Notes: generated by a model not told the origin, from the sequence alone. Counted from the first letter of the stretch, positions 26,377 to 39,960 are shown. The stretch is 64,000 nucleotides of DNA from Climacium dendroides (GCA_950106755.1 OX467084.1:37575213-37639212); one strand, 5' to 3'. Numbers and translations: made by a program.

Positions 26377-29300
26377 CACTATAAGAAAACTGTGTCTACC
26401 GCGACATCACAATTTGGACACCCGGACATCGCACGTGACGCGTTCTATGTCTGGACTGATGTCCAATCACTTCATGCTGCTGTGGACATGCCAAAAACAT
26501 GGTACGTTGCATCAGATTTGCAGGCCCAGCATCGTGATGTCCAAAAAAACATCGGTCAACGAGTAACTTCAGGAGTTGACATGTGGCTGCCACCTAGGCG
26601 CGGGAAAGCCAGAGTGTCATTTTTTTAATCCATTGCCCGTTTATGATGTGGCATCAGACGTGTAATTGACGTGGCATGCCACGTCGGTGTTGACGGAATT
26701 GGCTGACGTGGCATTCATGGATGCTGACGTGGCGTTTTGGGGGGCCACTTGCTTGGTCTGTTTAGCATTTTAGGATGTCTTCTGAGACATCGTTGTGGAC
26801 GTCCGGGTGTCTTAAATGACATCAAGTGAAACAGTTGTATGCTGATTGAAATGTCCATCCGAGTGTGTGGAGTTTGCACATGCGTGCTTCTTAAAGCATA
26901 CCCTGTCTTAGGAGATGTCTGCTTGCACAAGCCAGCACAAGTACATGCTGGGATAGCAGATGGCTTCTTGCATTGTAGGATGTCAGCGGCGATGTCCACT
27001 TGTTTAATCTTCGAAGAAGGAGATGCAATTATGAACACACTTATTTTTTGGGACATCTCCTGGAACGCATGTATGCATTGTATTGGACGTTCTAATGTTG
27101 TCAATGTAGTAATATGTTGTACACAATATAAAATATACAATATATGGTATATCATATGCAATACAACATATAAAATATGCCATAAAAAATATAATATGCC
27201 ATATAAAATACACCATACAAAATACAATATATATACAACATGCCATACAAAATACACCATACAATATGCCATACACTATATTTATCAAGTATATTAAATG
27301 GCTCAGAAATCTACTTATTAACTGATGAAAAGACAAGCCTTTTATACTAGTGGGGTGAGGGAGGCATGACAAACAATATGGGATATACAAAACTAAAATA
27401 TGAGCAGCAACATAAATACAACGATGTTTGAAATGATGTCTTAAAAAACATTTACATGTCTTAGTTATGTTTTTTTTGACGTCATTGTAAACATTCAAAA
27501 GAACATCTGTAGTATGAAATTCGACATTCACATCAATGTTGTTTTAAACGTTTGCTTCAACAATTTCTAAATTTTCTACAAATCTTGTTTGTTGTTTATG
27601 ATGTCATGATGAACATTTGCATGTCATTTCCAACATATATGGGGATGTCTCCTTGAACATTTAATTGATAAAGTCACATTTATTAAATGTAGGTTGTTTG
27701 CAACATCAACTTCAATATAGTAGACACAACAATACATCTAACATGGAATTCCAATTGTAGATTATATTTTTGTTTATCTAAAAAGCTCTAATTCATTTCA
27801 TTTGGATTTGTTATGAGAAAGTTATGGACATTTTTGTTTTTTAGGCAATTAGAGCATCTTCTTGAAAAAATAACTTGTTGGATGCATTTTTGAACGCAAT
27901 TTTTACAATTTTTTGAAAATAAAAATTTCACATGGTTTAGTTTACTTGTTAGAACAATCTTGCCAATGGGATTAGTGCATTTTAATTCCATCTAAAATAT
28001 ATTTAGATTTTAGATTTTCCTTCTATCTCATACCTACTTCTACTTAACAATTTTCTTAAGAATGAAATTTAAGTTTTTTTAATTTTTAATTTATTTTCCT
28101 GAACTCTCAATTCAATTCTCTACTATAAATTTTTAAATCTCAAAACTCTATAGTTGCAAAAATTTTACAAAGTCAAAAAATCTAGTCCCTCAATGCGCTA
28201 AAAAACTTGTTTTTTCCACTTTAAATCTATGCGGTCAAAAATTCTGAAATTTTTTCTACAATTTTTTCTACTTGTTAGGTGTAAGATCCTATAGTTAGAT
28301 GTGAAAAAAATTAAATTTTCTTTTACTCTTTGCTACAAAAATGGCAATTTTCAATGTTTTCTGGCAAAAAAAAGGCCTTGGTCCTTTAAGGGTTAAGATG
28401 TCAAATATTTCAAAGTCCAAGAACACTAAAAAATCACCCCACATTAGATATGAATGATTTGAAAATAATAAGTTAAGAAGGTGAAATAGAAATAAAAATT
28501 ATTAAAATTTGATGCAAAATTTATGATTTTAAACTAATAAAATTTAGAATTTAAATCTTAAGTTAAAAATAAATATTTTTATATAATATATTATTGATAT
28601 GATTTTGTAAACCTTTTTTCATAACAAATCCATTCATCTAATTTATATAAAATTGTTATAAAAATTAAATCTATATAACTTATAACATTTTGAAAAAAAT
28701 TCTGGACATTTTTGAAAACATCTGATGTCCACAACAATGTTTTAGATTGCATCATTGTTTTTCTTAGCACCAATATGCTGTGACTGAAATTTAGCAATGC
28801 TTTCTACAACATCAAACTAAAATCTTTGTTTTTTCAGCGTCCGTCGACGTGACATCTTAATGTTTTCTCAGACGTATGATGTTATCCTGGCCGTACAATG
28901 TTTTTGGCCTGACATAAAAAAAAACACAGTTTTCTTATATGGTGCAGTTGGTAAATGATAGGGACTTCGATGGCCTACAACCATTGCAACAAGTTGTGGA
29001 TCCGGTGCACCAACCAGCAGACAATGGTGGAGAGTATGTTGCCATAGTTAGCGATGACATTGCATCTGAGGAGGAAACATAGGGTGTTCACATCACTGAC
29101 ATGTATTTGTTGTGCCAGCATTTTGACGTCACGTAGGACGTCTAAGAAATACAAAGCCATCAGCATGTTCATGTCTTCCAAGTAGACCCATTGCATCTTG
29201 AACGTGCATTTTGTGGCAGAGTCTGTCTTGCTTGGTGCTGCAAGTGACATCATATGAATAGGGTGGAATTTTATCCTAATGAAGTTTGTTGAACGTGCGC

Positions 29301-30114
29301 AAAATGTAAGACTTCTAGCCCAAAAATGAACTTAAACCAAGTAAACACATAAGTCATTTTGTACTACATAGGAAGGACGTGCATCATGTGCAAATTCAAC
29401 CTTGGGCATAAAGTCACGTCATGCATCTATAGTCATTTTGACATCAAAGAAGATGCCTACAATTGCTTCCACAATACCCACACGTCCAGTAGACGTAATG
29501 AAACGCACAGTGGATAGCATGTGGTTTGAAATTACATTTACAGTAAGTATAAAATGTTGACGCCAGAAGTGACATCAATGTGGACGTCAGTACGTCACTT
29601 GTGATGTCCATGGAGACATCCAAGATTGGAACATGGATAGACCAAGTATGCTGACGTGGCATGCCATGTCATCATCCATGTTCATGTCACACAATTTCCA
29701 CGTCATACAATTTCCACCTCATCACTCCACGTCAGATGCCACATAAACTTTTAGGAGTCACCACTTGTCCGTTGTCCTTTTTTTAACCTTGGGCAGTCAC
29801 TTTACCTCTGACCGCAACAAAATTCTAAATCAACTTCTAAGCTAAGTTTGACCAAAGATGGTGATGTGGCTGAATATGTTATTGTGGACATCCTTGGAAA
29901 CATCTGGTGTCCACCTGGATGTCTTACATTGCATCATTGTTTTTCGTAGCATCAGTATGCTGTGACTGAAATCTAGCAATGCTATCGAAGACATTAGAGC
30001 AAAATCTTCACTTTTTCGGCCTGACACCCCAACGTCTTCTGCGACGTATCGTGTTTTTGCGGACATACGTCGTTTTTGGTTGGATGTCCAAGAAGACGCA
30101 GTTTTCTTATAGTG
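26377..30114. mobile_element. non-autonomous CACTA transposon, 3738 bp
   Basis: The left end is CACTATAAGAAAACTGTGTC and the inverted right end is CACTATAAGAAAACTGCGTC. The 3-bp target duplication TTC lies at 26374-26376 and 30115-30117. Subterminal GGACATC/GATGTCC and GACGTGGCA words fill roughly 400 bp at each end, and the ends remain related well beyond the TIR. The interior has no transposase. It contains a duplicated right end at 28700-28945, a relic of the TTAA-flanked family ending at 28396, simple AT tracts (27100-27290) and possible captured coding DNA (28942-29253). The 150-185-codon frames near 26715-27531 are low-complexity and not genes. Confidence 0.9.
28700..28945. repeat. second copy of the CACTA right end, internal
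   Basis: This segment aligns with 29870-30114: both contain ATTGCATCATTGTTTTTC, then TATGCTGTGACTGAAAT and TAGCAATGCT, and finish with CAGTTTTCTTATA followed by TGGTG or GTG. It is an internal duplication or the trace of a nested related element. Confidence 0.7.
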
Positions 30115-30919
30115 TTCTCCAACTAAAATTCTGCTTCAAGAAGAAAATATCATCAAGATATTATTTAATGAGGTTGCCAATGATATCTTATATAAAGAAG
30201 ATTCCATTAATGTATCAAATGAAGCACAAATAGCAGTTTAAGGTTTAGTTGTTTGGCCATTTGACAACCCCAATCCAATGACAATTAAGTTCTCTAATTT
30301 TCAATAGTTAATTGAGGGTCAATGCCTAAGAGACACAATGGTGGACTTATACTGCAAGGACTCCATAGGCTTTTCAATAGTTTTTCTTTACAAAGCTTGT
30401 AATCATTTACAAACAAGATAATACAAACAAGTTTGAAAATATTGCGCATAGATTCAAAGATGCAAATATCTTCAAATAATTATATTTTCCTACCTTTCTT
30501 ACTTAGCTAACCAAATCCAATTTTTTGGGATTCTCCTTTACAAAACTTGTTTTTGAATTTTCAATTTACTACAATGTTACTAATTATGTTTTCAATTATG
30601 AATTGATAGTGGACATGCATTAGAACATGCTTGTTATCTGTAATTTAGAAAGTTATCTAGTAAATCATTTTCTACTACATTTAAACTCAATATGTGCCAT
30701 TGAACTCAATCAAATCAATAGCTCATTTGGATCTACATGAGCATATCAAATTATAAGTACTTTCAAATTTGTCAATTTTGTCAATTTTATATTTTCATTG
30801 CAAGTATATCATTGACTACAAGTATAATATACTTATTGATTGTAGGTTTTTGAGCTTAGAATAGGAAAGGAAAATTAACACGATAGGTTTGAAAATTTCC
30901 TAGAAGGTTCTTCTTGATC

Positions 30920-31290
30920 TTAACCTTTAAAGCATTAAACTGTGTTTTTTGGCAACATAGCGATTTTAGGTAGCTCACTACAAATAGCATTTTTATTCTT
31001 TTTTGCTGAAATTTTCATAGAACATTTTTCCGATGAGTAGTTTCAAGGCCTAATAGTTTTCATAACTTTTGACTATATGGTTAAAAAGTTATTGCATGAT
31101 ATATCATTTTCATTTCTTGGTGGGTAGCTTGGGTAGCGCAAAAACCTTCTTTAAAAATCACTTTTTTTTAAAATAATAATTTTTAATTAATTATCTAGAT
31201 TTATAAATAAGTGGAAAGTTTTGAATTATTCCATTTTGATTAATGAGGTCAAAGTTATGAGGAGTATTAGTTTGCCAGTAGGTATGGAGT
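30920..31290 (+). mobile_element. truncated TTAA-flanked element (left part)
   Basis: It starts TTAACCTTTAAAGCATTAAA, then TGTGTTTTTTGGCAACATAG. The same series appears, inverted, at the right end of the 41933-42789 element. Similarity fades by about 31290 and no right terminus was found. Confidence 0.5.
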
Positions 31291-31299
31291 CTTTGAAAA

Positions 31300-33439
31300 C
31301 CATAAATGACCAATGGCACATCTATTTGTGGCCATTGGCCGTTCATGATTTGGAGTCTTTTCCAAAATTTAGAATTTTAGTCCAACATAGATAATCAAAA
31401 GTAGAAATTAGGATGAATATTCTAAATGATAAGTTTACCACTTGAAAATGAGAGGAATTGGATGCCCTTGAAAGAATATAAAAGGATACTAATTCTTCTC
31501 TTAAATACCCTTTGTAGCCATTGTTTTGGTGCTTTGACACATTGGGTCATTTAGTTGGATTTTTTGGCCATTTTGAACCAAAGTTGTAGAATGTGTATTT
31601 TTGGAGCATTTTAGATTCATATTGTTACTATTTTACAAGATTTAAAGGACTTGGGATCCCTTCAAACCCTACTAATTTATTTTGGTCCATGCTTGAAGTT
31701 TATACAAATTTGTTGGAGTATTTTGTACAAGTTTTGTTTATGTTTTGTTGAGTTGAGAATTTTTTGTTTTGATTGTATTAATCCCAAAGTACCCCCCCTT
31801 GGTACCTTGGCAATGCTGCTTTGGGGGGTCTTTGGTATAAATCTTTGTTGAATTCTTGTAATAACTAAGTGTTCACTAACTTGTGTTATATATCCAAGTT
31901 TTGTACTAACCACTTGTACTAACTCATTTGTACCGTCACATTATGTTGTAACTAAAAATATTGTATGATATCCTCTTGGTTTGTCCACCATGGCAAAACT
32001 TTGATTATAGATGTTTTGACAATTCTTTTAAGATTTAGAAGTTAGCCAAAATCACAACAAAGCTTTGAACCTTAGAGTTTTAGGTCAAAAGCCATGTTAG
32101 CCTTTTAGTTAGTGTAGAAAATTAGCTTTGTATGTCCCAAGTATTACATCCTTTAATTCCAGAGATTAGTACAAAAAAAGTTAAATTTTTGTGTGCAAAC
32201 CCTCAAAATTAGAGTCAAAATAAGATTAAAATTTAGTAGCAAATATCACCCAAAAAACACCCAAAAATTGAACTAGAACTGAACCAATAGCAAAAACTTT
32301 AAAACTGCATATGTTCCCTTTATAAATTCCAACCAATCTTGGCCCATAACGTAGCAACACATACAAGTGGTATGGTAGGCCATGTAGAGGATGCAACAAA
32401 TTTGAAATCAATATGTAGCAAGCTCTGAAGCAGGTCTTATTTGTACTCATTTTAACAAGAGCAAGCTACTTGGTATACCTATTGTGGTCTAAATGCTATT
32501 TTAGATGTTTGTTTGTAACTAATATCCTGAACTACAATCCTAGATTGTAGCTAACTAGTTCTAAATTTTTGGACCCCCCCCCCCCCCAAGAAACAAAACT
32601 TAGACACAAAATAAACCAAAAAAAATATATGTAAAAATAATATAGGATTAGTATAAAAGGAGGTAGGGAGCAATTAGAAAGAAAGGTTCAACTTTCAAAA
32701 TTATATAGCTAAAAAAATTATAGCTAACAAAAATTGATAGAATTAGAGAAGTGGAAGTCTAAGTTGGAAGTGGTGTTGCAATTGAGAAAAGAAGAGGCTA
32801 GTGTAGAGATTTGAAGTTGGTATTTAGTCAAAAATTGAATTAGATGAAAATCCTAGGAAAGTAATTTAGAACATTAAAATGTAGATTAGACAATAATTGA
32901 CTTAGATAGAAGATAGGCGAGTTCCAAAAGTCAATTATTATTTTGAAGTTTGAAGCAATAATTGAATAGAATAATCTTAAAAGTAAAAGGAGTCAGAAGT
33001 TGGCTTTGCAAAAACTTGTAACAACTACAAAAACTTACAAAAAATTTGCGGGACAATATGGCACAAGCAAAGGACTACAAGAATACACTCTAATACTAGT
33101 ATGATAAAGCACATTCCAAGGTATGTTGCTAAAACCTCTATTGCCATTTAAATTTATCTTAATTAGAGTGAAGGCCTAGGGTTAGGTCATACCATTAGGA
33201 TTAAGTGTCAAGTCAAGTTCAAAATCCTATAGTAGAAGATTAGAAAATTCCAAAAACATAAAATATGTAGAAATCAAAGTTGAAAAAAGGAAGTTATAGG
33301 TGGATGAACTTTAGGAGGTAGAATGGATGAAATTTAGCAAAGTGAATTAAAAAAGAATAATAATGAAAACTTAGGAATTCAAAGTGAAATAGATTCTAAA
33401 AGAGAAGTTAAAAGTTGGTTTTAAGTTTTAAGTTTTAAG
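31300..33439. other. AT-rich gene-free stretch with a poly-C run
   Basis: No coding sequence is recognised. A run of 14 C residues lies at 32574-32587. The 33421-33440 edge repeats TTTTAAG next to the following element. Confidence 0.4.
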
Positions 33440-34376
33440 TTAACCCCTAAAGGACCGGCATGCATTTTTTGGTTGTATAGAAATTTTGGGCAAGTACACG
33501 TGACTAGAGATTTGCATATTTTAGGCTGAAATTTTAATAGAAGGTGGAGACAAGGAATATCTTTCATATGCACCAAATTTCATGACATTTGGAAATACGA
33601 GTCAAAAGTTATGGCCAAATATGTTACTTTTGTCACCGGTTATGCAGTACGGGCAGATTAAAAAAATCAATTTTTTTTAAAACAAAAATTTGAAATTAGT
33701 TTTCTAGAGTTATATACGTGGAAAGCTTTGAATCATTCCATTTTGTCATTTTGATCAATGAGATGAAAGTTATGAGAAGTTTTTGTTTGTGGGCAATTAT
33801 GGATTTTCTACTCTAAAATAAACTTTGAAGTCCTTTATCTTACTCAATTTTCCATATTTTTTGAAAAAATAAAATCATAGGATATATATTGTTTATGACA
33901 ACATTTCAACCATTGGGATTGGTATTTTTCAATTCCATAATTAATTCCTTAACAATTTAATATTTTGAATCATTCTCTACTACTATCTACTTACTATTTT
34001 TTCCTATATGTTGTACAATTCCAAATGCTCTCAAAATTTTCAAGCATGTAAACAAATTGTCTAGGAAAAAGAATCTAAAGAGCAACCACCAATTTTAGAC
34101 ATTTTTTCATAGGAAAGTGAGCTTATAAAGTACAGCTGCCTTGTTTTTTGCATGGCTAAATAAATGATTTTAGTGAATTTGAATGCTTATATCTTGCAAT
34201 CCACACTGTGGAAATTTTTGAATCTTTTACCATGTATTTTCAATTCAATATACTACAAGATCCTATGGTTACATATGTCAAAAAGAGTTTTTTTATCAAA
34301 AATTTGGTACTTGTATTAGAATGGCAGTTTTGAAGCGTTTTTAGTGAAAATATAGTGAAGGAACTTTAGGGGTTAA
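33440..34376 (+). mobile_element. TTAA-flanked non-autonomous element, family 1, copy A
   Basis: TTAA sits at both ends (33440-33443 and 34373-34376) next to inverted termini CCCCTAAAGGACC and, on the right strand, CCCCTAAAGTTCC. The element is about 930 bp, AT-rich and has no transposase. Copy B at 36242-37152 repeats the same interior in the same orientation, and 41933-42789 is inverted. TTAA target duplications with short CCC-starting termini are known for piggyBac-like and some Sola elements. I cannot assign the superfamily without an autonomous partner. Confidence 0.75.
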
Positions 34377-36241
34377 TAATAAATAATAGATGAAGTTTGA
34401 GATATTGATTAGCGGTCAAACTTCATTCATCAATAACTTTCATTAAGATAGTTCAAATTTGAAGTATTTTAACATTTTGGATAGGTTAATCAAAACTCTT
34501 TAAGGAACAATCATAAAAGTTTTGAAAATAGTAAATTGTCAAAAGTAACACTGAGACATAGAATCAAAGAACAACTAGACTAAGGACCTTAAAGGCTAAT
34601 CAAAGGTAAAAAATTAGAAGTGAAAACTTGTAGGAGAGGTCTAGAGGATTCCAATCACAATTTAAAAGTTAGAAAAGACTTAAAACTTTAAAAATTAGAG
34701 AAGGATGAAGTTCATATTGCTATAAAATATTAAAATATACAAAATTTTCAATTGGAATTGATAGCAAAAACTATGTTTGATAAACTTCATTTCATTAGTT
34801 GGAGTTATATTCAAAAAATACCATTTTTATGGCTAAAATTACATTACAAATATAGAACAAGAAGTGACCAAAATACACTACAAGGATGACCTATGGGTTC
34901 AGCATCTTCCTCACTTAAAAAATTAACAATACATTAGTGAAGAAATATTCAAAACTATTCACTTAAAATGTACTCAAGCAACTTCCAAAAAATTAGATGA
35001 AATCTATTTTTTTTGTCCTACAATCCTTCCTAAAATCATCTAAAGGATATAAAATGTTTCCAATATTGTTTCATGGTTAAGATCCTAGGAAAATGGGTCT
35101 TGCTTCCCAATGTCCTAGCTAGGCAAATCTAAAAAAAATGGAGTTTGCGCACCCTCTCCAATTATTTTGGTGTCTATTGTCAATGTTTGATGTAAAACAT
35201 GTCTATATGGTCTTCATAGAAATGTCAAAGCAAAAGGATGGAGCTCTAGTACCCAACTAAATTTGTGAATAATAGTGATGTTGTTGATTGATAAACCCTT
35301 ATACCATAGTATGCTAGCAAATTCTACTTTCTTTTGTCAAATTAAATATTTTTGTAGAAAACACAATTAGTCAAATATTAATTTTTATAAATATTTTGTA
35401 GGATTCCTTTTCCCATACAATTTTTTTCATTTCTAACAAAGATGGTAAAACTACAAGGCTCTGTGTCATCTCCTTGGAATGTGGATTACATTCTTTGTAA
35501 GAAGTGAACTCTTACAAAATTAAGATCGTTGGATAGTTCCCTAAGAAACATAGACAGTAAATAAATGTCTCAAAATTTTGGCATTTACTTTATAAATCAT
35601 TTTACAACTAATAGGCAAGCAAATCGATCAAAGGCAAAGGTAGTAGTGTACTTCTAACCCTTCCTCCTAATTTATTTATGAAATTGATCAAGCAAACAAA
35701 TCGGCAATGATGAATGATAAAAAAAAATAGATTGATAGAAAATGAATGATAAAGAAATTAAGCTTTACATGGAAACTCAGAAAAAGAGATTTTCTTTGAC
35801 AAATTGAGATGAAGGTGGATGAAGAACACATAATGACCAATTATATGGGCAAGCTTGTATTATGTGGCTGAAAATCCTAAGAGCGTCTGCGCTTATGCTC
35901 CAAACATGTGACTTGAATGATTCTCTAATGACCTCCATGAGAAAAAGTCCCTCATCCAAGCCCTTTTGACAAATAGAATTTGAGCATGTTTTATAAAAAC
36001 AAGCTAAGGTCCATAATAGTCAATGGCCCATGCAAACCCTCCAAAATATAGAATCGGCATATCTTTAACATTATTTAGTCTTATAAAAGGTTGTTTCCTT
36101 AATTTAGAGCATTGTAAATTGTTGGGGAGATGCCACATGGTTTTCTAGAGATGGATTTGTTGTAAGGTAGTGTACTCTAAATCCAACCTTCTCTTTCAAA
36201 TTGCCCCTAGTTTTAGCTAATGAATGGAGATGAGGTGATCT
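34377..36241. other. AT-rich gene-free stretch
   Basis: No genes are recognised. It lies between two direct copies of the TTAA family 1 element. Confidence 0.4.
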
Positions 36242-37152
36242 TTAACCCCTAAAGGACCATCATGTGTTTTTTTGGCAACATATAAATTTTGGGCAAGTAC
36301 ATGTGACTAAAAATTTGCATATTTTAAGCTGAAATTTTAATAGAAGGTGGGGGTAAACAAAATCTTTCAAACTCACCTAATTTCATGACATTTGGAAATA
36401 TGAGTCAAAAGTTATGACCAAATATGTTACTTTTTTCACTGGCTGGACAGTGTGGGCAAATTAGAAAAAATCACTTTTTTTGAAAACAAAAATTTGGAAT
36501 TGGTTTTCTAAAGTTACATATACGTGGATCAATGAGATGAATGTTATGAGAAGTTTTTGTTTGTGGGCAATTATGGATTATCTATTCTAAAATAAACTTT
36601 GAAGTCCTTTATCTTACTCAATTTTCCATATTTTTTGAAAAAAATAAAATCATAGGATGTAGATTGTTTGTAACAACATTTCAACCACTGGGATTGGCAT
36701 TTTTCAATTCCATAACAAAATTCTTAACAATTTTGAATTTTAAATCATTATCTACTTCTTTCTACTTACTATTTTTTTCCTAAATGTTATATAATTCCAA
36801 ATGATGTGAAAATTTTCAAGCATGTAGTCAACTTGTCTAGAAAAAAAGAATCCAAAGAGTAACCACCATTTTGGACCTTTTTCCATAGAAAAGTGAGCTT
36901 GTGAAGTGCAACTGCCTTGTTTTTCGCAAGGCCCCCCAGAATGGTTTTTATAAATTTGAATGCTCATATTCTGCAATCCACGCGGTGGAAATTTTTGAAA
37001 TTTTTACCACATATTTTCAAGTCAACATACTACAAGATCCTACAGTTACATGTGCCAAAAAGAGTTTTTTTCAAAAATTTGGTACTTGTACTAGAAATGG
37101 CAGTTTTGGAGTGTTTTCAGTGAAAATACAGTCAGGGAACTTTTGGAGTTAA
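36242..37152 (+). mobile_element. TTAA-flanked non-autonomous element, family 1, copy B
   Basis: The left end is TTAACCCCTAAAGGACCATC and the right end GGGAACTTTTGGAGTTAA, so the right terminus has mutated. The interior matches copy A closely: GGGCAAGTACATGTGACTA, ATTTGCATATTTTAAGCTGA, then the TCAACCACTGGGATTGGCAT block and the final TTTGGTACTTGTACTAGAAA. Open frames inside are accidental. Confidence 0.75.
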
Positions 37153-38402
37153 ATGGACCACTTTAGCCGTTGAATGGATCCAAAAAAAAATTCTATTGCA
37201 AGAGCCAATCATTGTCTTTGATTTCTGCACATCTCTTTACAAGTTGCAAGTGGATGGATTTTAGACAACCTATGGTCACAAATAGGTGCCTATGCCCCAA
37301 ATCTTTGAAAATTGATACGTAATTCAAAAATGCGTGGAAAGAAACACAAACCTACTCATGTTAAGTTCCACATCTATTTTTCTTTCTTTGAAAAATGATC
37401 TGAAAACATTTTTTTCCTCCAAAACCTATGGAAAAGCCAGACCAACCCTTGAATGGTTGCTTTTAGAGCATCCTACCTTAAACCTCAAAAACAAATCTAG
37501 TGTGGAGCCTCTAAGGTAGAAGAACCTATTTCAGATAGGCCCTCCATGATGGTTGCATAGGCTGACCTATTGTGGACAGTAGTTGAATGTACTGGTTATT
37601 GAGAAAGATTCTCTGTCCATATCTTCTCGCCCATTCATCTCTCTTCTTTCTTGGCTTAGAAAAAAGTGTGAAAGGTAACTAGAATAGGTGAGTTTATAAA
37701 ACTAGAATGGGTCCGGATGAAAAATTGTCTTTTTATATTCAATAAAATATTCATTCTAAAAGGAAAAAAAATCTCAATTTTTCTAGCATTCCTGAGCGAC
37801 CTTATTTTTGTACATCTTGAATCAGTTCCTCCATGACTTTCCCAAATCCCAAATGCTTAAGTTATCCAAAATAGGTACTTCTACCTCTTATGTCATCAAA
37901 ATTGAGGGGGCGGGTTGGGTTCAAAATGACGCCCAACAACCCGACCCGAAATTGACCTGGCAATTTCCTGACACGGGATTACGTACTGCTAACCCTTCCC
38001 CTTAACAGATAAGGCCATGCTGACTCTGCTTCGTGAAGAAAAAGAAGAAAAAGAAAAAGAAGGCTGTATAAAATATATATATTTAACATATAAAAACAGT
38101 CCTTTCTTTTACTTTTCGCTGTTAAATTATAAAGAAAGAAAAAAGGGGGGAAGGGAACAGATAAAGCAGCTGACCTAATAATTGCAGGAAGTATCTCAGA
38201 ATCTTCCGACACGCACTGAACAGTTAGCGTCAGTGGGTACAGTCGTGGGTACAGTCACGGGTACAGTGGGGGGTTAATGGGTAAAAGGGGGGGCAGTCAG
38301 GGCAACCCATACCCTAGTCAGCATACCCCTCCATTCTGGTAGCTAAAATTCGCTCTATGACTAACTTACAATTTTCATGCAATTGTGGGCTTTGAAAAAA
38401 AG
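37153..38402. other. gene-free stretch with a small GC-rich patch
   Basis: 37895-38000 and 38210-38340 are GC-rich islands. The second repeats GTGGGTACAGTC-like words three times. No coding sequence or terminal repeats were recognised. Confidence 0.35.
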
Positions 38403-38757
38403 GTACATTGGAGAAAATCCTTGGAAAACTTAGATTTTAGCCAAGACTGCCCAACAAAAAAAATGTACATTGGAGAAAATCCTTGGAAAATTTAGATTTT
38501 AGTCAAGACTACCCAACAAACAGTAGAATAGAATCTGATAGCCAATTTGTAACTTCCTCGACATTGGAATTAGCAATTATTTAGTCAATTTTGTGTTAAT
38601 AATAGTGCTCTCAACAATCCTTTACATTGGAATTAGCATCTATTTAGTCTGTTTTGTGTTAATAATAGTGATCTCAACAATCCTTTATATTAGAATTAGC
38701 ATCTATTTATTTAGTCTATTTTTTGTGTTGATGATAGTGCTTTCAATAATCCCTTAC
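38403..38757. repeat. two adjacent short tandem arrays (62-bp x2, about 64-bp x3)
   Basis: GTACATTGGAGAAAATCCTT recurs at 38403 and 38465. ACATTGGAATTAGCA-type units start at 38561, 38624 and 38688. The hydrophobic open frame over the second array is simply the translated repeat. Confidence 0.75.
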
Positions 38758-38790
38758 AACTTGCATAAATCCTTTCTTTTTATATTTTTA

Positions 38791-39018
38791 TATCCCTTAA
38801 ACGACGAGCCGGTCACCATTGAAATCATTTATTTGGGTATTGTGTGAATTTTTGGCTTAAAGGAATGCAAAAGCACTCATTGGAAGACAAACTAGTGTAG
38901 AAGTCCTTCCCTCTTCATGCAAAATTCCGAAGATGAATAGTTGCAATTTTGTCCTACATTCAAAGAATCTCTATCATTCATTGACTATAAAATGGCCGCA
39001 GTGTCATTTATGGGTTAA
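38791..39018 (-). mobile_element. TTAA-flanked MITE, family 3, 228 bp
   Basis: The right end is ATTTATGGGTTAA (TTAA 39015-39018). The left end is CCTTAAACGACGAGCCGGTC, preceded by TATC where TTAA is expected. Internal GGTCACC and GAATAGTTGCAATTTTGTCC blocks match 50188-50415, which is also 228 bp long. Confidence 0.6.
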
Positions 39019-39624
39019 TACTACTCACTCTCAAGGTAATCAAAGTTGATGCTTGTTTGTCTTGAAGGTAGTGTATTGCATTAAATTCTATAAACTATTC
39101 TAGGATCATTGTTGTTCTCTTTTTGTGCAAAAAGTAATGAACAGTGATAAATTAGGGCACAATTTCTAGCGCATTATGATTGGCTTCAAGGCTTTCAATA
39201 TTGCAATTAGCCCTTGTTGGATTTTGCAAGTAGCCCTTGATTGGAAATAGAAAGGTCGATATGACCAATCCATGTCAAACAAAATCTTTAGCTAAAAAAT
39301 TCATAGTAGTTATGTTATGAGAAATTAAACCCTGAAAAATTATGGAAACCTTCTAAACTCTATTTGTGCATGCGGGGTCATTTTTGCACTAAAGAAACGT
39401 GCCCTACAAATATGTGTAACATCTTAAGTGGTTAGAAATGGGTTGCATGCCTTAAGGTATGTACACACTTGGTGTTTAGTAACAATGGTTCTAAAATCGT
39501 AATACCTCTGATGAAGAAAATGCATCATTGACATTTATGGGGAGATCTTCAATGGATATGGGATAATGTGAAGATGAGAACTTGATCACTAATTGTCAAA
39601 ATGTAAGATTTATGTGTGAATTAT

Positions 39625-39960
39625 AATTTTAGACCTCATTTAGGCATAGTAGTATAGAATTTTTCAAAAAACTTTGAACAAAGAAAAGCTGGTAAACACA
39701 TTTAAAATTCATCTCCCAAAATCCATTTGTAAATTTGATCTTCAATCAAAAGTTATGAACAAATTTTCAAAGAGGATGTTTGAAAATATCAAAGAAAATG
39801 TCCCATTCAAACCCTCTTTGAAATCTATTCATAACTTTTGATTGGAGGGTCAAATTTACAAATGGATTTTTGGAGATGAATTTTAACTTGATTTCACAAC
39901 TTTTTTTATCAATTTAAAGAAAAAAATTATTCTACTATTCTTAAATGAGGTCTGAAATTC
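39625..39960. mobile_element. 336-bp long-arm foldback element
   Basis: Nearly the whole unit is an inverted repeat. The left arm (39625-39783) contains AGACCTCATTTAGG, AAAATCCATTTGTAAATTTG and CAATCAAAAGTTATGAA. The right arm (39805-39960) contains their reverse complements in mirrored order, with a central loop of roughly 20 nt. A transcript would form a long double-stranded hairpin. It has no coding capacity, and no target duplication was identified with confidence. Confidence 0.75.

Noticed and set aside
26715..27531. Three overlapping open frames of 150-185 codons on both strands
   Set aside because: They translate AT-rich short repeats (CCATACAAAAT-type words) into Tyr/Ile/Trp-rich nonsense inside a CACTA element, with no domain or splice context.
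38593..38847. 84-codon hydrophobic frame resembling a membrane protein
   Set aside because: It is a direct translation of three 64-bp tandem repeats.
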